From Toxonevra muliebris (taxonomy: Eukaryota > Arthropoda > Insecta > Diptera > Pallopteridae), in the NCBI GenBank assembly GCA_963691655.1, contig OY829328.1, forward strand, positions 35,297,890 to 35,361,889: a stretch of 64,000 nucleotides of DNA, written 5' to 3'. A program made the translations under genes and the position numbers. Below the pieces are notes generated by a model. The model saw only the letters and a program-made list of their open reading frames with translations. It was not told where the DNA came from and made no database searches. Of the stretch, positions 1-12,599 are shown in pieces. Each line of letters opens with the position of its first letter. Within the stretch, counting starts at the first letter, position 1.

Positions 1-60
1 CTTCAACACGAAGATGAAAATAGAAAATTTAACATTTTTACTGAAATGATAAAGCTCTTC

Positions 61-81
61 ATTGTTGTTGTTGTTGTTGTT
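61..81. repeat. (TTG)n microsatellite
   Basis: About six and a half uninterrupted TTG units are visible. The rest of 1-870 is AT-rich, with an A-run near 550-563, and I see no gene in it. Confidence 0.9.
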
Positions 82-876
82 AAATATATCGTTGATGACG
101 GTGCACAGTGTGACATCAGCAGACAAATATGCAACAATAATGTGCTTTTTCCACTTATGTGTAAAACGACGGCATAAGTGTTGGCGTATATCTCCGAACA
201 TTTTTTTAACATTTTTGGACCGTGCTTAATGATATCGTTACCCCAAAAAAGCTAATTTTTAAAGTCACGATGTTATATATAACACAATGCCACATTATGA
301 ATTTTCCTATTTTCACTTTGCCTGTACGAGTAGCGTGTACTTACAAGTTAAAAAAACATTAAGTGTCCCCAACTAACCTCCTTTGAGAAAAATTAATTTT
401 TGTGAAAACATCTTTAGCGAAAAGAACTACATTTTACTGGTTCGCTGGAACTCGAGGATATTCCTGTCATCCGATTCAACGTATTCTTGGTACATTACTT
501 TATCATTGAAATAAATATTCAAATTTAAACGTTATATTCGGTTATATCAAAAAAAAAAAAAAAGTGTATATATGTATATCTTACGTACTTATAAGCCAAT
601 CATTGTTATAGCTTAGCTAAAGAACAATTTAATAAATAATAAAAATAATAAAAATATTCGGTTATATCATGTCTGATGGGTGAGTTAAGGAGATTTAAGT
701 TTTTGGTTACTAGGGATGATGGGCGTAACCGTGATCTGTTTTATACCACTTTTGGACCATGTTTGTTTGTTTTTTTCTTACAATTTTTTAATACAATCAA
801 TAAAATATAAATGATTTTAAAATGTGACATGTGTAAGAATGTCCTGTGGCATTCATTTAAAATTTTAACTATGATT

Positions 877-1545
877 AAAAGTTAAAGCGTTATTGGATAT
901 TTGCTGTCACCCGCCATTACAACTGTGTCATCAGCAAAATTTGCAGTGTTGGTATGTTGTGTCAATGACAAACCAGCTGTGAAAAGGGTAAAAAGACTGG
1001 CCTTAGCGCACTACCTTGGGGGACGCCAGCCTTAATCGGATGAATATTGGTTACATAATCCTTCACTTTGACCATAAAATGTCGATCTTCTAGATATGAT
1101 TTTAATAATTCAAAGTAACAATGAGGTGCATATCTTTTAAGTTTGTATAACATCTTTGTCAAATGTCTGTGTAATACTCCTTTTTTTCTATAGAGTTTCT
1201 CGCAACTTTAGACACTCTGTTTATTTGCTTTATAGTGGAATGATGCTTCCTGAATCCAAACTGGTGCGTAGGAATAAAGTGTTTTTCTTCTATCATAACA
1301 GTAGCATTTTTCAAAGACTTTAGATAACATGGGAAGGAGACTTATTGGTCTATAGGATGTGACTACATCCAGAGGTTTAACCGGTTTAGGAATGAGGATG
1401 ATTTCTGATACCTTCCACTGACTTGGAAAGTAGTAGCATCGAATAATAGCATTAAATAGTTGACTAAGAAGTCTGTACCCGCAGTCAAGCAGCTCTTAAA
1501 GAATTTTACCCGTGATGAAATCGTATCCAGGAGCCTCTTTTTATG
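877..1545 (-). pseudogene. Jockey-like LINE reverse transcriptase relic
   Basis: On the minus strand this stretch reads as the centre of a non-LTR reverse transcriptase, in order. There is a fingers segment with SEIILIPKPVKP and SYRPISLLPML (about 1430-1320), then a PTHQFGFR motif near 1260-1240, then KAGVPQGSALRPV (about 1050-1000), and finally the catalytic FADDTVV motif at 921-939. These motifs in this order are typical of the Jockey clade. The reading frame shifts at least twice, once between the PQGS motif and FADD, and a stop interrupts the upstream part. Endonuclease, ORF1 and the 3' end are not seen. It is a dead fragment; the clade call rests on motif spelling only. Confidence 0.85.
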
Positions 1546-1809
1546 CTCAGCGTTTTGTTAACAGTCCATCTTATTTCCTTAGTATTAAAACAAGGAATTG
1601 GGAAGTTCATTTGTGTGGATTCCTACTCGAAAAATGTTGAAAAATGTCTGCTAGATGCGATGCAAAAATGTTTGGTTTTTCCTCAGCGCTTCTACACAAT
1701 TTCCCATTTTTACTTTTTATTGCTGGGTTATGTAGCTTTGAGTGGTTTATATTTTTGGTGGTCTTGTGCAATGGATAGTATGCTGCTTTGGTGGCAGTCA
1801 GGTTAGATA

Positions 1810-3092
1810 TTGGGAGTATGAATGTATGAACTCGTATTTTTTTCGTAATTTGGACATTTAATGTGAAAAAGTGACTATAAATTTATTCTTTAAAGTATTG
1901 TCCATCGTTAGCCACAACCTTTTCCCTTTCTGGTAGCATACGGATTCCACGTCGAAAGAACTTCTCATCTTTTGAGGCTATCCACGAATCGACCCATTTT
2001 TTCAGTTCTTCGAAAGAACGGATGTGCTGTTCAGCCAGGCCATGTGTCATCGATCGGACCAAGTGGTCATCAGAAGGAGCAATGTCTGAAGAATACGGCG
2101 GGTGGGGTAGCACTTCCCATTTCAGCGTTTCCAAGTATGTTTTTACTTGCCTTGCAACATACGGCCAAGCATTGTCGTGCTGAAGAATAACTTCGTCGTG
2201 TCTATTCTCATATTCTGGCCTCTTATCATTTAATGCTCGGCTCAAACGCATCAATTGTAGTCGGTAGCGGTCGCCAGTTATCGTTTCATTCGGTTTCAAC
2301 AGCTCATAATACACGACAGCTTTCATATCCCACCAAATACACAGCATGAGCTTGGATCCATAGATGTTCGGCTTTGCCGTTGATGTTGATGCATGTCCGG
2401 GCGGTCCCCATGATTTTTTACGCTTTGGGTTATCGTAACGTATTCACTTTTCATCGCCAGTCACAATACGATGCAGAAAACCCTTTCTTTTCTATCGTTC
2501 AATCAGCAGTTCACATGTGAAAAATCGGCGTTCGACGTCTCTTGGCTTCAATTCGAACGGCACCCAATTTCCTTGCTTTTGAATCATTCCCAATGCTTTT
2601 AATCGTTTAGAAATGGTTGATTGATCAACTCCTAAAGATTCTGCAAGTTCTTGTTGCGTTCGACATGAATCTTCTTCGAGTAATCCCTTCAATTCTTCAT
2701 CTTCGAACTTTTTCTGGCCGCCTGAACGTTCCCTGTCTTCAACATCAAAATCACCACTTTTGAAACGGGCATACCACACCTGACACATTCTAACGTATAT
2801 AGCACAGTCAGGATAAGCTTCAGTGAGTAAACGATGTGCTTCAGTTGCGTTTTTCTTTAAATGGAAGAAGCAAATTAAAACTTCCCTCAAATGTTGTTTT
2901 GTTGGCACGAAATTCGACATTTTCAGCTATAGTAAAACACTTTTGTAAAATTATGAAAATTATTTGACAGATCAATTCTTATAATTTTTTTGGCGCTCTT
3001 CGAGATAGAATAGTTGTCAATGTCAAAAAAATGGCGCGTATGATAGATATGAAGTTAGTCACGATTACGAGCTTATACATTCATACTCCCAA
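1810..3092 (-). mobile_element. Mos1-like mariner transposon, near full length
   Basis: The element is 1283 bp, close to the 1.28-1.29 kb usual for mariner. The inverted ends start TTGGGAGTATGAATGTAT and match at 23 of the first 25 bases. A TA dinucleotide flanks each end (1808-1809 and 3093-3094), the expected target duplication. The single gene reads on the minus strand and fills most of the element. The clean ends and the lack of indels in the gene suggest a fairly recent insertion. Confidence 0.95.
1883..2920 (-). pseudogene. mariner transposase (mauritiana/Mos1 type), two in-frame stops
   Basis: This is a cut-and-paste transposase of the mariner family. It starts at an ATG at 2920 (MSNFVPTKQHLREVL) and keeps one frame to the stop near 1883, about 345 codons, the usual mariner length. 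The N-terminal part is a paired-like helix-turn-helix region with a GDFDVEDRERSG linker. The catalytic part keeps TGDE, HDNA and PSDDH, with exactly 34 residues between the second and third aspartates (D,D34D). Two stops interrupt it in frame: TAG at 2494-2492 and TGA at 2446-2444. The second replaces the tryptophan expected after TGDEK. I see no frameshift. The protein cannot be made in full without readthrough. Confidence 0.95.
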
Positions 3093-3583
3093 TATGTAGT
3101 TCTGTATTTCAAAATTATTTTTTTCTTGCACGGCGTAGTTTCAGTATTTTATGGCACGATTAAGTTGCATTTTATCGGTAAAATTTCTAGTCATTTTCCA
3201 GACTTGTCTTAGTTTTCGCTTTTCCTCTATTAGTATTTTAATGAATTTGTCAAGCTTGTTATTTTTTTTTTTTGGGGATTTTATTTAGGGGTGAATTACC
3301 ATGCAGCTTGCAGAATGTTTCAGTGCAACATTAGTATGTTCGTTTGAGATCAAAAATTCTTATGATTACAAATTATGACCATAAGAGCCGTTTCCTCACT
3401 CGACGATTTTTTCTATTTTTTCACAGTTTGTTACACTGTGCGATGATGCCGAAGGATGTGGTATTCTGATGTTATGTTTACAGTTTTGTTAACAAATGTT
3501 GTTACTGTTATTTTTGCTGTATTTGTTGTAGGCAACGAGCAGAAACATATTTACTTTGTCTATTGCTCCCCCATACTTATAAC

Positions 3584-3761
3584 AACTAGCGAATCCAGAC
3601 ATTTCCTAAAGAGGCGCGGGGATGGGGGTTTAACTTTTTGTCTCTTTAAACCAGTTTTTGATTCATGAACAACGATCAAAATGTATAAGATTTTCATTGA
3701 AGAGGGAGGGAGAGGCGATTACCCCCTAACTCTCTCGTCCCCTTCCTAGCATCCGCTAGTG
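3584..3761. mobile_element. 178-bp hAT-like MITE
   Basis: The inverted ends AACTAGCGAATCC and CACTAGCGGATGC (right end reverse-complemented) match the hAT style. Imperfect 8-bp flanking repeats, CTTATAAC (3576-3583) and CATACAAC (3762-3769), agree at 6 of 8 bases. The interior is G-rich near the left end and C-rich near the right and has no coding capacity. Its end sequence resembles the MITE at 59203-59366, including a shared ATTTCCTAA segment. Confidence 0.7.
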
Positions 3762-3769
3762 CATACAAC

Positions 3770-5051
3770 AATTTAATAGCATATAAGGATGAATAAAATC
3801 ATCTCGCATTTCTTCTTGATTCAACTTTACTAAACTCGACGATGACACAAATGTCGCATGGCAGATGCTGGGTCTGCAGATAGTAGGTAGGTAGTACCTT
3901 GACATAGAGATTGGAATGGAATTTAAATAAACAGGTGAGTGCTTTAATACGGATATATACTTATGTACGTCAATACATATGAGATCAGTAGCAGTATGTT
4001 TTATATCATGGGTGTACACAGTATTTTTGTGCAGGGTTGGCAAAATCCCACAAGTTTCTTCGGAAAGATTTATATTTTTGTTTATTCTCTTACTGCGTGT
4101 GCAGTACATACATATGTATATATTTTTAGAGTTCCAGGTGGGAATCTCACATTCACGCGCACTTCCATAAATTATGGTATTTAAAATGTGTCATGTGCAA
4201 TTTAGCGCTCTATGTAGAAGTAAAACTTCTTTGGTAGTTTCGCAACTGCGAATATGAAAAAGGAATTTGGCGACTCAAATCGCATATTGGGTAAGATATA
4301 TAGAAAACGCTGAAACGGGAAACTTTTATTATTTTTGTTTTTTTCTAATTTAGATAGATTGGTAATTATTAAAATTAGTAAAATTAGTTTTTTAAACCAT
4401 CTTGACTCACACTTTCATTTTTGTGTTCACCAAAAGTTATACTTTCTGTACATTTTTTTTTTTTTCAAATCATACAACTGTGACTTAATGGGTGCATCCA
4501 AATGCAAATAAAATTGAATATAGTATAGGTTTATTTATAACCAAAGTCTTGACTACTTAAGCGGTCTGGGAGATGTATTCAATGGATTGATTTTAAAGTT
4601 AGATTAGTTCGTGTTAATTCAAAAGTATTAAATTTTTGAGGTCAACATAATTTTTTTTAATTCAGAAATCGTTAGGAAGAGCAAAACAAGATTAACAGCT
4701 CTTATGTTTACAAAATTTAGACTGTCGTTGATAATTAAAAAAAAATATATTTTTCGATGTTTGCTTAAAAATTAGAACGCATCCAAATTTAATTTAATTT
4801 CACTTATATTTAGTGCTAGTATTCCACTAGGTTTAATGGAAATGTAATGAAATACACCGTTATAAGGATCAATGTTTTTTCTTTGCAATGACATATACAA
4901 ATTTAAAAATGCAGCTAATCATACTAGGGTTAACCCTCTCAGGATTTTCGTACACATATGTGTACATGAATTTGAACATTTTTCCTGACTTTGATTTAAA
5001 TGCCAACCAAACAATTTTGATATTAACAATCGAAGCATAACCGTCGAAACT
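3770..5051. other. AT-rich tract without recognisable gene
   Basis: Short open frames occur on both strands but none shows a domain or gene-like composition. A few homopolymer A/T runs are the only structure I see. Confidence 0.6.
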
Positions 5052-5127
5052 AGTCTTTTTTGGAGTCGCCGATTGGTTATTCATTTAGAAAAGTCTTTTT
5101 TAGAGTCAAAGGAGTGTAGTCTTTTTT
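5052..5127 (+). repeat. Left copy of a 77-bp inverted repeat
   Basis: The copy starts AGTCTTTTTTGGAGTC and matches the reverse complement of 8286-8363 over about 76 bases with roughly six differences. The two copies point inward, as terminal inverted repeats would. No matching target duplication is seen beside them. Confidence 0.8.
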
Positions 5128-7614
5128 GTAGAAAAAACGTAAGCAAACAGTCAGGAGAAACAATGATTTTGACAGCCTATGGTATTGACCATTCACAAAG
5201 AAGAAGAATGAGTTGCTGGTAACTTCACCTGGTATAATAATCGTGCAAGCTTACTTACGATTTTCCATTTTCGGATGTACAATATACTGACGCTTATGAG
5301 CGATTGTTCCTCTTTTTATGCACCCTCACCAGTGATTTCTATGTTTACTGCAGACTCATGCCAGTAGTTGGCATTACCTTAAAAAAAAAAAGATTGTTAT
5401 CCACACTCTTCTTCTGGGTTGAGTAATTGACCTGCTATTTTCCCCGCTTCTACTCCTTTAAGCGTACGCCCGTGTCATTTATGTATATGTATGTGCGTAG
5501 TTAGGGAAATTATGAATTTATGCAATAAAATGAGATATTTTTTGAATTTAACACTTGAGTGAATATTTTTGATGACATTTTTTTTTTATAATAAATTAGA
5601 AAAATAAATTGTGAATTCGTTGGGTGGTTGTGGATATGTGATTGCAATTTGATAGAGAAATACGCAAAAAAAAAAAAATCATTGCATTTCTGCTTAAATG
5701 CATTCAAAATTTTGCATAACGACATAATAATTGCTTATATATCGATATTCAATCTCATATCCGCTTTCCATTTTCGTTGTTCTCGCATTTATGCCAAAAC
5801 TTATTGGTAATTACCAAATATAAAATACAAAATTTCATTGATCTAAAAAGTTATGAAATCGACTGAGTTTATTTGTGCATTCAGGGTCAATTCAATTCAA
5901 TTGTTTGTCTGTTGGCTTGTCCCTGCCTGCCTGCCTGTTTTTTGCGATGAGTATACATGAAACATTTCCGTCACTTCATCATCATCGTGGCGAATTTTTT
6001 GCGCCGGCTTTTTGAACCATTTTCATTTGAGGCTTTCTACTTGAATGTGTGTGGGTGTAAAACAAGTTTGATTTTTTTTTAATTTTCCGTTTTCCACTAA
6101 ATCGCTGTTCGTTCCTGCTTCTGCGTTATCATTTTCCACCGTTTGCACTTCCGTATCCGTTTCTGGTGGTCATCACCATTCAATGGCTTTCGTTAAACTC
6201 AAATTTTATATATGTATGCGTTATATTTGCCAGTTTACTTGTCCTCCTAGCCTACCAGTTGGATTACAATGCCTGTAAGCGGTTCAGTAACCTCATCCAC
6301 ATCTTCATATTCAATTTATATTTTTGTGCAAATCGTTGGCAAAATTGGGCATATGAATGAATCTCTGTGTTTTTGTTGGTCATGAAATTGGTATTGGTCA
6401 GCGGCGGTTGAGTGCCTTTCGGCTAGACTTTATTTGTTATTTTTTAACCCTATGAGTGTAAATCTAGTTGTGCTTTAGCGTAGATACCACCTACATGTAG
6501 TAACATATGCACATATGCAAATGCATGTATGTAGTAATACTTGTTTACATCCATTAACTGTGTGGCATTATTGGCAGAGATGTGGGGGATGACTTTGATG
6601 CACTCATTAATGTGTTCGATGATGTTGTAGACGATTTTTCCCATTTATTTTTATTGGTTTACCATTTAAATTCAGTATAAATTTTAAATGTTGTTTGAAA
6701 TCCCTACATACATACATACATACATAATTGTTATACATACATGAATGAGTGGGGTCTTGCAGTTCAGGATTTAAATCGCTGGAGGGCTATGTCAAGAGAA
6801 CAAATCAAATTAAACGCGAAATGAAATTTACCTCATCAGCTTAACGTGTATTACAAAATAAGGCTTTGGGGCTAAGTTTGCAACTGTCTGGTAAACTGGT
6901 TGAATTTGTCAAATGATTTTCTAAACAAAAAGCTTTGCAGAATGTAACTAGAGCTATACTGTAATAAATGAAGCTACAACGAAGTCTTTATCCATTCTCT
7001 TGCACTATGGAGCTAAAACTCTTAAACTTCTCAGGCTCTAGTTGAAACGAAAAAAAAAGGTTTTGTGTTGAATTCAAGTAGTGGCACCTGTCTCTGCCGT
7101 CATACGTTAAATTTTGCCATTTAAATCACACTAGTGCCCTTGACTATAGATGTTCATGTTCACGCAACTAAAACAAAGATAGAATCGGTGTCTGGCAAGC
7201 AATGAAAGTATAGTAACGTAAATCATAATGAAACAAAATAAAAAAAAAAAAAATTGACTCGCACCTTGACTACATAACGTACCGTAGTGTAAAATGTAGC
7301 TATAAATAAAACTTATATTAAAATTATAATAAAATATCAATTCTTTTTACTCATATTTAAGGGATCCTCAAAAATTTAAAAGGAAAATACTTTTAGATAG
7401 TTTGCTGAAATGTTACAGTCTTCCACTACTGATGAGTCACGCAGAAGGTTATTACTCAGGTGCGTCCGACGTCTGAAATAATTTTTCCAGATTTTTCGTT
7501 AAACAATGCATAAAAGTGTTTATAATTATAAGTCAAAGAGTTTTTTAGCCTCGACCTGTCTAAAAAAAATTGATTGCAATATTCCAGTATTTTTGTGAAT
7601 GCAGAATTAAGACT
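5128..7614. other. Non-coding interval between two inverted repeats
   Basis: AT-rich sequence with no supported gene. A (CATA)n run lies at 6706-6726. If the flanking repeats are element ends, this is the element's interior, but I find no transposase in it. Confidence 0.5.
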
Positions 7615-7745
7615 GTGAAGTCACAAGTCATATTGAAGTCACTGACTTATCCTTCATTATGAAGTCATTTAAAGTCAATTGAAGTCATTTGAAGTCGATT
7701 GAAATCATTTGAATTGAATTCATGGAAACAACTTGGAAGTCATTT
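7615..7745. repeat. Array of short GAAGTCATTT-type repeats
   Basis: Variants of GAAGTCA followed by TTT or ATT recur about every 10-15 bases, at least eight times. Related GACTCCAAG and GAGTC words continue at 8219-8290 and in the 77-bp inverted repeats, so the array probably belongs to the same repeat unit. Confidence 0.7.
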
Positions 7746-8285
7746 AAGTTATTTTTTCAGGATTTTACACATTTTCATGTTTACACTTATTAAGAATTAT
7801 TATTCTTGTTACAAATATCCGCCCAAACCCAATACGCTTTATAACAAAGTGTAGTGCACATGAAATCTACATTTGAAAACTAGTGGAATCAATGTGCTGT
7901 GTAATTAACTGTCGGAGTGATTTGCAATAATATGTTTCCAATTTCAATTTTGTTTCATACCTTAATCCAAAATTGAAACTAATGAGCAGACCAATGGGTC
8001 GCTTCGAGACAACTATTTCGAAAAATTGCTACTACTGAAAGTCAACGACAGGCTATAAAAAATTTCAAATGTATGGTAATTCCATCGAGCTTCGATTAAA
8101 AGACAGAAAAACGGTATCCGACATTTTTCCAATCATGATGACCAGATTTAAATTTTTCTATTTTTGCTTATTCCTTTTTTTGCTTATTTTATTATTTTTG
8201 CTTATTTTATTATTATATTATGACTCCAAGTGACTTCAAAGCAGTCATGAATTTGGAGTTATAAGATTTGCAGTCTCATGATTTC

Positions 8286-8363
8286 AAAAAATGACTGCAC
8301 TCCCTTGACTCTAAAAAAGACTTTTCTTAATGAATAACCAATCGGAGACTCCAAAAAAGACTT
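8286..8363 (-). repeat. Right copy of the 77-bp inverted repeat
   Basis: This is the inverted partner of 5052-5127. Read on the minus strand from 8363 inward it gives the same AGTCTTTTTTGGAGTC start and the same core, GATTGGTTATTCATT. Confidence 0.8.
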
Positions 8364-10830
8364 CCAAATGCATTTTTTATTCTGGAGTCAAATACGTTAT
8401 TCAGTAACTGCAACATGAATTGTCGGTTATTATCTGTGACTTCAAGGTCAATGATTGCATTCTTTTACAGCTCTGGTACATATAAACCATTTTTATTGTT
8501 TACACAACACAAGGGAACATTTTTGAAAAATATGTTTTTAAATGGGCATATCCTTAAATATTGGAACTGTCTAGTTGAACTAATTTTTTTTATACATATT
8601 GATGTTTGTATTGTTTTCAAAATTTTAAACTCTCAAGATATATGAACATTTGAGGTTCCCAAAATTGTATAGATAACATTAAAATTTTTTTGATTTTCGA
8701 GGTCAACGAAATCTCTTTTACTAAGACCTGAATTATCCCAAATTTTATTTTAGGCATTTTTAGGTGCAAAGGAAACTTTTTATTTTCAGCCCTCGAAAAT
8801 CAATGAAACTTGAATTTATTTTGGACATAAAAGTTTTCATTATATTTTTCATTACTGTAGCAGCTGCTTCTCTATGCCGCTAGCATTTTTCTTAACTCGC
8901 ACATTACTCACTTTATTCAAAACTTCCATTCTGGTTCCATTTGCGCCACCCCAAACACTTTGTAATTTATCCATTTTAAAATACAATTAAATTTTGCATG
9001 CAGTTAGAATATACAATAACAAGAACCAAAGGTAGTCATAGTAAATTTACATATCAGTAAAGAAAATTACATACATCTTTCTATTAAGTAACTTTATTTT
9101 CGTCGCTCCTCACTATCTTTTCGACTAAGTTGAACATGCTCGCATGTTTGTATTTTCGCATGTCGGCTGATTCGTTGTATTAACTCATACTCTCCCTCAA
9201 TCTTTCTGCATTCAATTGACATTTTGATGTGTGCAAACGCACCTTGTCACTTCCGGTTCCATTTCGATTTATATTATTTTCAATTTTTTTGTTTTGTTTT
9301 TGCTTTCAATTCATGCCAATGTTGTTTTCTCAGCGGAACTGTCAACGCTGCTATAAGTCATTCTGATTCAATTTAAATACGAACGTAAATACATTTACCC
9401 TAAAAAACTCGAATTCTCCCGTGCCTTCCCTCAGCTCTCTTCGTGGAAATTTCTTTCCTGTTTCCAACATAACAGGCACCTGGGTTACTTTTGATGTTGC
9501 CAATGATGTTGTTGTTTCGAAGTCCCGTTTATGCATGAGACTCAACTTAGTTTCCATCCCATACGATGTACATATATTTGTATGTATTTGTTTATTTAAT
9601 TTTCATCTGATGTTGTTATTGCATTCGCGTTGTTGTATGTTTGCTGCTTTTGCTGCTGTTGGTATATGATTTTGTCTGTTGGCTGTGGTGCACTGATGCG
9701 CAAATGTCTTTCCACATTTTCTCTTTTTTTTTTTTTTTCTTTGCATTTCTATTTAAAAATTGTGTTGATTTTTCCTTCTTCTCCTTCATGTTTTCATCAT
9801 ACCAATTTCGTTTTCATTTCTGTGTTGTGTTGTTTTTTTTTTTCGTTTTGTTCTACTTTGGGTTTATTTATCAATTTATTTATTTCGCTTCAAAGGAACA
9901 TTTCAAAAAGCTACAAAAAGAAAAAAAATAATAGTAAAATAGCAGCAAGCAAAAAAAGTTATAACAAATTGCAATAAATTGCGTTTTCGATTTTTCATGA
10001 GAAACATCTGCAACGAATCAATAAAAATATTACCATTTCCCTCTTACCTTTCATCACTTCTCTATTTTATTTTATTTTTTTTTTCATAAATTTCATTACT
10101 TGAAGCTGGTTGATGTCTTGTGTTGTCATTATACTTACTTGAATCACATCACAGCGCATTGCATTGCAGCTCGTTGCAGAAGAGCAGCATCCTTTCAACA
10201 GCCACACGCACACGGTATCAATTTAAATTTGTACATTTCCGTCGCCATTGCTTTGCTTTTTAAAAGCCGGAAGTGCACAATTTATACGATTACCATTGCC
10301 AGATTCGATTCCACCAGTTTGTGTTTACGATTATTTTCTAAGGAAAGAAAAAAAAAAAACAGCGAAAATATTTAATTTTTTCATCTCAACCATTTTCTTG
10401 GACGTTTCAGTTTTGCAAAAATATGTAAAAGCAATTTTTTAAAGTTCTTACTTTAGCAACTTCTTGAGTTTGCGGATGGAAATAAAGATAACAATATTCC
10501 AGTAGTATGAGTAGTAGCTTATAAATTGGTATTTATTGAGAAAGTCAAAGTTACATTTAAGATTAGTATAAACTCATATTACTTATAATTGAATTACCTG
10601 ATCAGAGGATTTTAAAGATTTAGAAAATCTAATAGTGCCATTGATAAGTGGGGGAAAAACTAGTTTGAAATTAAAAAATATTAACAGATCTCGGAATTTT
10701 CAAGGTCTTTCGAATAGAGGATTCTTTTAAATGAAAATTGTTTAGGAAATGCAAATATACAATTGTTTTAGATTAGTGTCATATGATTTCCCCAGGAGAG
10801 TCGAAGTTTTCCAATTTTAACCAAAACCTA
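8364..10830. other. Low-complexity AT-rich tract
   Basis: No gene supported. Poly-T and T-rich stretches at about 9720-9740 and 9830-9843 produce spurious hydrophobic open frames. Confidence 0.6.
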
Positions 10831-12460
10831 CACATTAAAAAAAAACTTAGTAATATTGACAAAAATTTAGGTTGATTTGATAAAATGATTTGTCAATATA
10901 CGGTTAACAAAATCGTCAATCAATATGAAAAAAAATACAAAAACTTTTGTTGAAATTGAAAAACTTGTGTTTGTTGCTTTGATAAATATATTATCAATAT
11001 AAGAATTTCCAATTTGTTGGATTGACAAATATTTTTTTGAAATTGAATGCTTTTATCTGTAAGAAAAATATTTTGTTAAATTAAAAGATTTTTTTTTTTT
11101 GGTATATTATTTAAATAATTTTGTTTATTATGCGTATATTTTTATTATTATAATTTTGGTTATTATAATATTTAGATTTATAATATTACATTCTTTTTAC
11201 ATGCATAGTTAATCTAAGTACATGTTATAACAATTAAACAATAAATAATTTAAAATTCAGTTTTAACAAAAAATATGAAATTAAGATAAACGAGGCATAT
11301 GAAACAACAAACGACTTATTAACTATTTTTACAGCAATGTTTAGTTTAAAATTAATTTTTTTTTTTAATTTATAAAGAAACAAATTTAAAGAATATTAAA
11401 TGAAGTTAGTATTTATTTTTTAATTCCCTTGACCTTTAAGCTCCTATCAAAGAAGGCTCACACTTGGATGACATTGATCATATTTTGTTTTAATACAATA
11501 AAAAAATGTCTGACTGAAAGTCCAAATTAAAATTGATGCTAAGGGATACTCTAAATTAAAAACATTAAATATTTTAAAGCATATATCAACTGCTTCTAAA
11601 ATTTTAAAGAATTTATATTTGACGCCATCAAAATAGACCAGAATGCTTTTCGGATTCATAACGCTGCCAGTTAAAATAATTAAGGGTTGAATAGCTTCTT
11701 TTTTCTCCAGTAGTCGTCTTAAAATGAACTCTGCCTCTTCAACAGTATTTCCAATAATCATAAAGGAGTTTTGCGAGTCCTTAATGGAGTATTTTAAATG
11801 GAGTAAATAGTAAGTATAAAATTGTAGCATATTCTCCATCTGTAATAATGAAAATAATTAATTTAAACTGAGAAGAGAGAATTTGTATTTACTATTGTAC
11901 TTTCTGATAAATTTTCTGTTTTTTGCATATTGCAAAGCGCACATTAACAAACTGCATTATGCATTACATTATTATTACTTACTTTTCTCTTAGCAAACAC
12001 TTTTTTCACTGCACTTTTTTTGGGGAGCTTTTATAGCTTAAATTCGCTGTTTATTCAGTGAGCACAGATTTTTCAAATTAATAAAATTTTGTTGATATCT
12101 TTTGTCAAATTGAAAAAGCCTACTCAATATGAGAAAAATATTGTTATAATATTGATAATATATTTTTTCAATTTAACTGTAACAATTTTATATTTTTTCC
12201 TTTATCAAAACGATAAAATTTTGTTAAGTTGATAAAAAAACAGCGGATTTGAAAAACTTGTTATTAAACTAACAAAAAAAATGTATTCGATTAGAAAAAT
12301 ATATTTTATTCAAATCAACAAAGATTTATTTTATCAAATTGAAAAAGAAATCTTCGATTTAAGAAAAAAACACAGGTCTAATTGAAAAATTTTTTTTAAT
12401 TCGATAATATTTTTTTGTTAAAACATAACAAAAATTTTACCTTAATTATTTTTCTGTGTG
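10831..12460 (-). mobile_element. Unclassified element with subterminal motif arrays
   Basis: The left end CACATTAAAAAAAAAC and the right end (reverse complement) CACACAGAAAAATAATTA resemble each other, and both are flanked by TA (10829-10830; 12461-12462). Inside both ends are long AT-rich arrays (about 10850-11090 and 12070-12450) of variants of TTGATAAA, ATTGACAAA and AATTGAAAAA on both strands. Between the arrays lies one open frame on the minus strand. Single gene, inverted ends and subterminal arrays together suggest a DNA transposon or a transposon-borne gene. The exact ends are uncertain because the sequence is so A/T-rich. Confidence 0.55.
11447..11928 (-). CDS. Unrecognised 130-142 aa protein, possibly two exons
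   Basis: An uninterrupted 130-codon frame runs from ATG 11839 to the stop at 11447. It has a hydrophilic N-terminal half (KDSQNSFMIIGNTVEEAEF) and a hydrophobic, aromatic C-terminal half (VYFDGVKYKFFKILEAVD, then FKIFNVFNLEYP). The bases just before the ATG read TTATTTTCATTATTACAG, a good splice acceptor. A donor GTAAAT lies 53 bases upstream (intron 11892-11840). It would join in phase to a 12-codon first exon starting at ATG 11928 (MQKTENLSESTI). A frame this long without stops is notable in such AT-rich DNA. It fills the centre of the element at 10831-12460. I do not recognise a catalytic motif, and the two-exon model is inference. Confidence 0.5.
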
Positions 12461-12599
12461 TACGATTTTTGCTATCATATGGAAAATATGATAATCGGAC
12501 TTGAATTTATTCACTCCATGTTTTTTCTAAACATTGAATTGAAAAAATGAAAGAACCCTTGGATACACTAAGAAATCACGCGTGCTCTTACTAGATTGA

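Noticed and set aside
3..212. 69-codon minus-strand frame at the window start
   Set aside because: Its threonine run is simply the (TTG)n microsatellite read on the other strand; no domain is visible.
9630..9977. Hydrophobic open frames of up to 115 codons
   Set aside because: They come from T-rich low-complexity sequence that yields phenylalanine and leucine runs in any frame.
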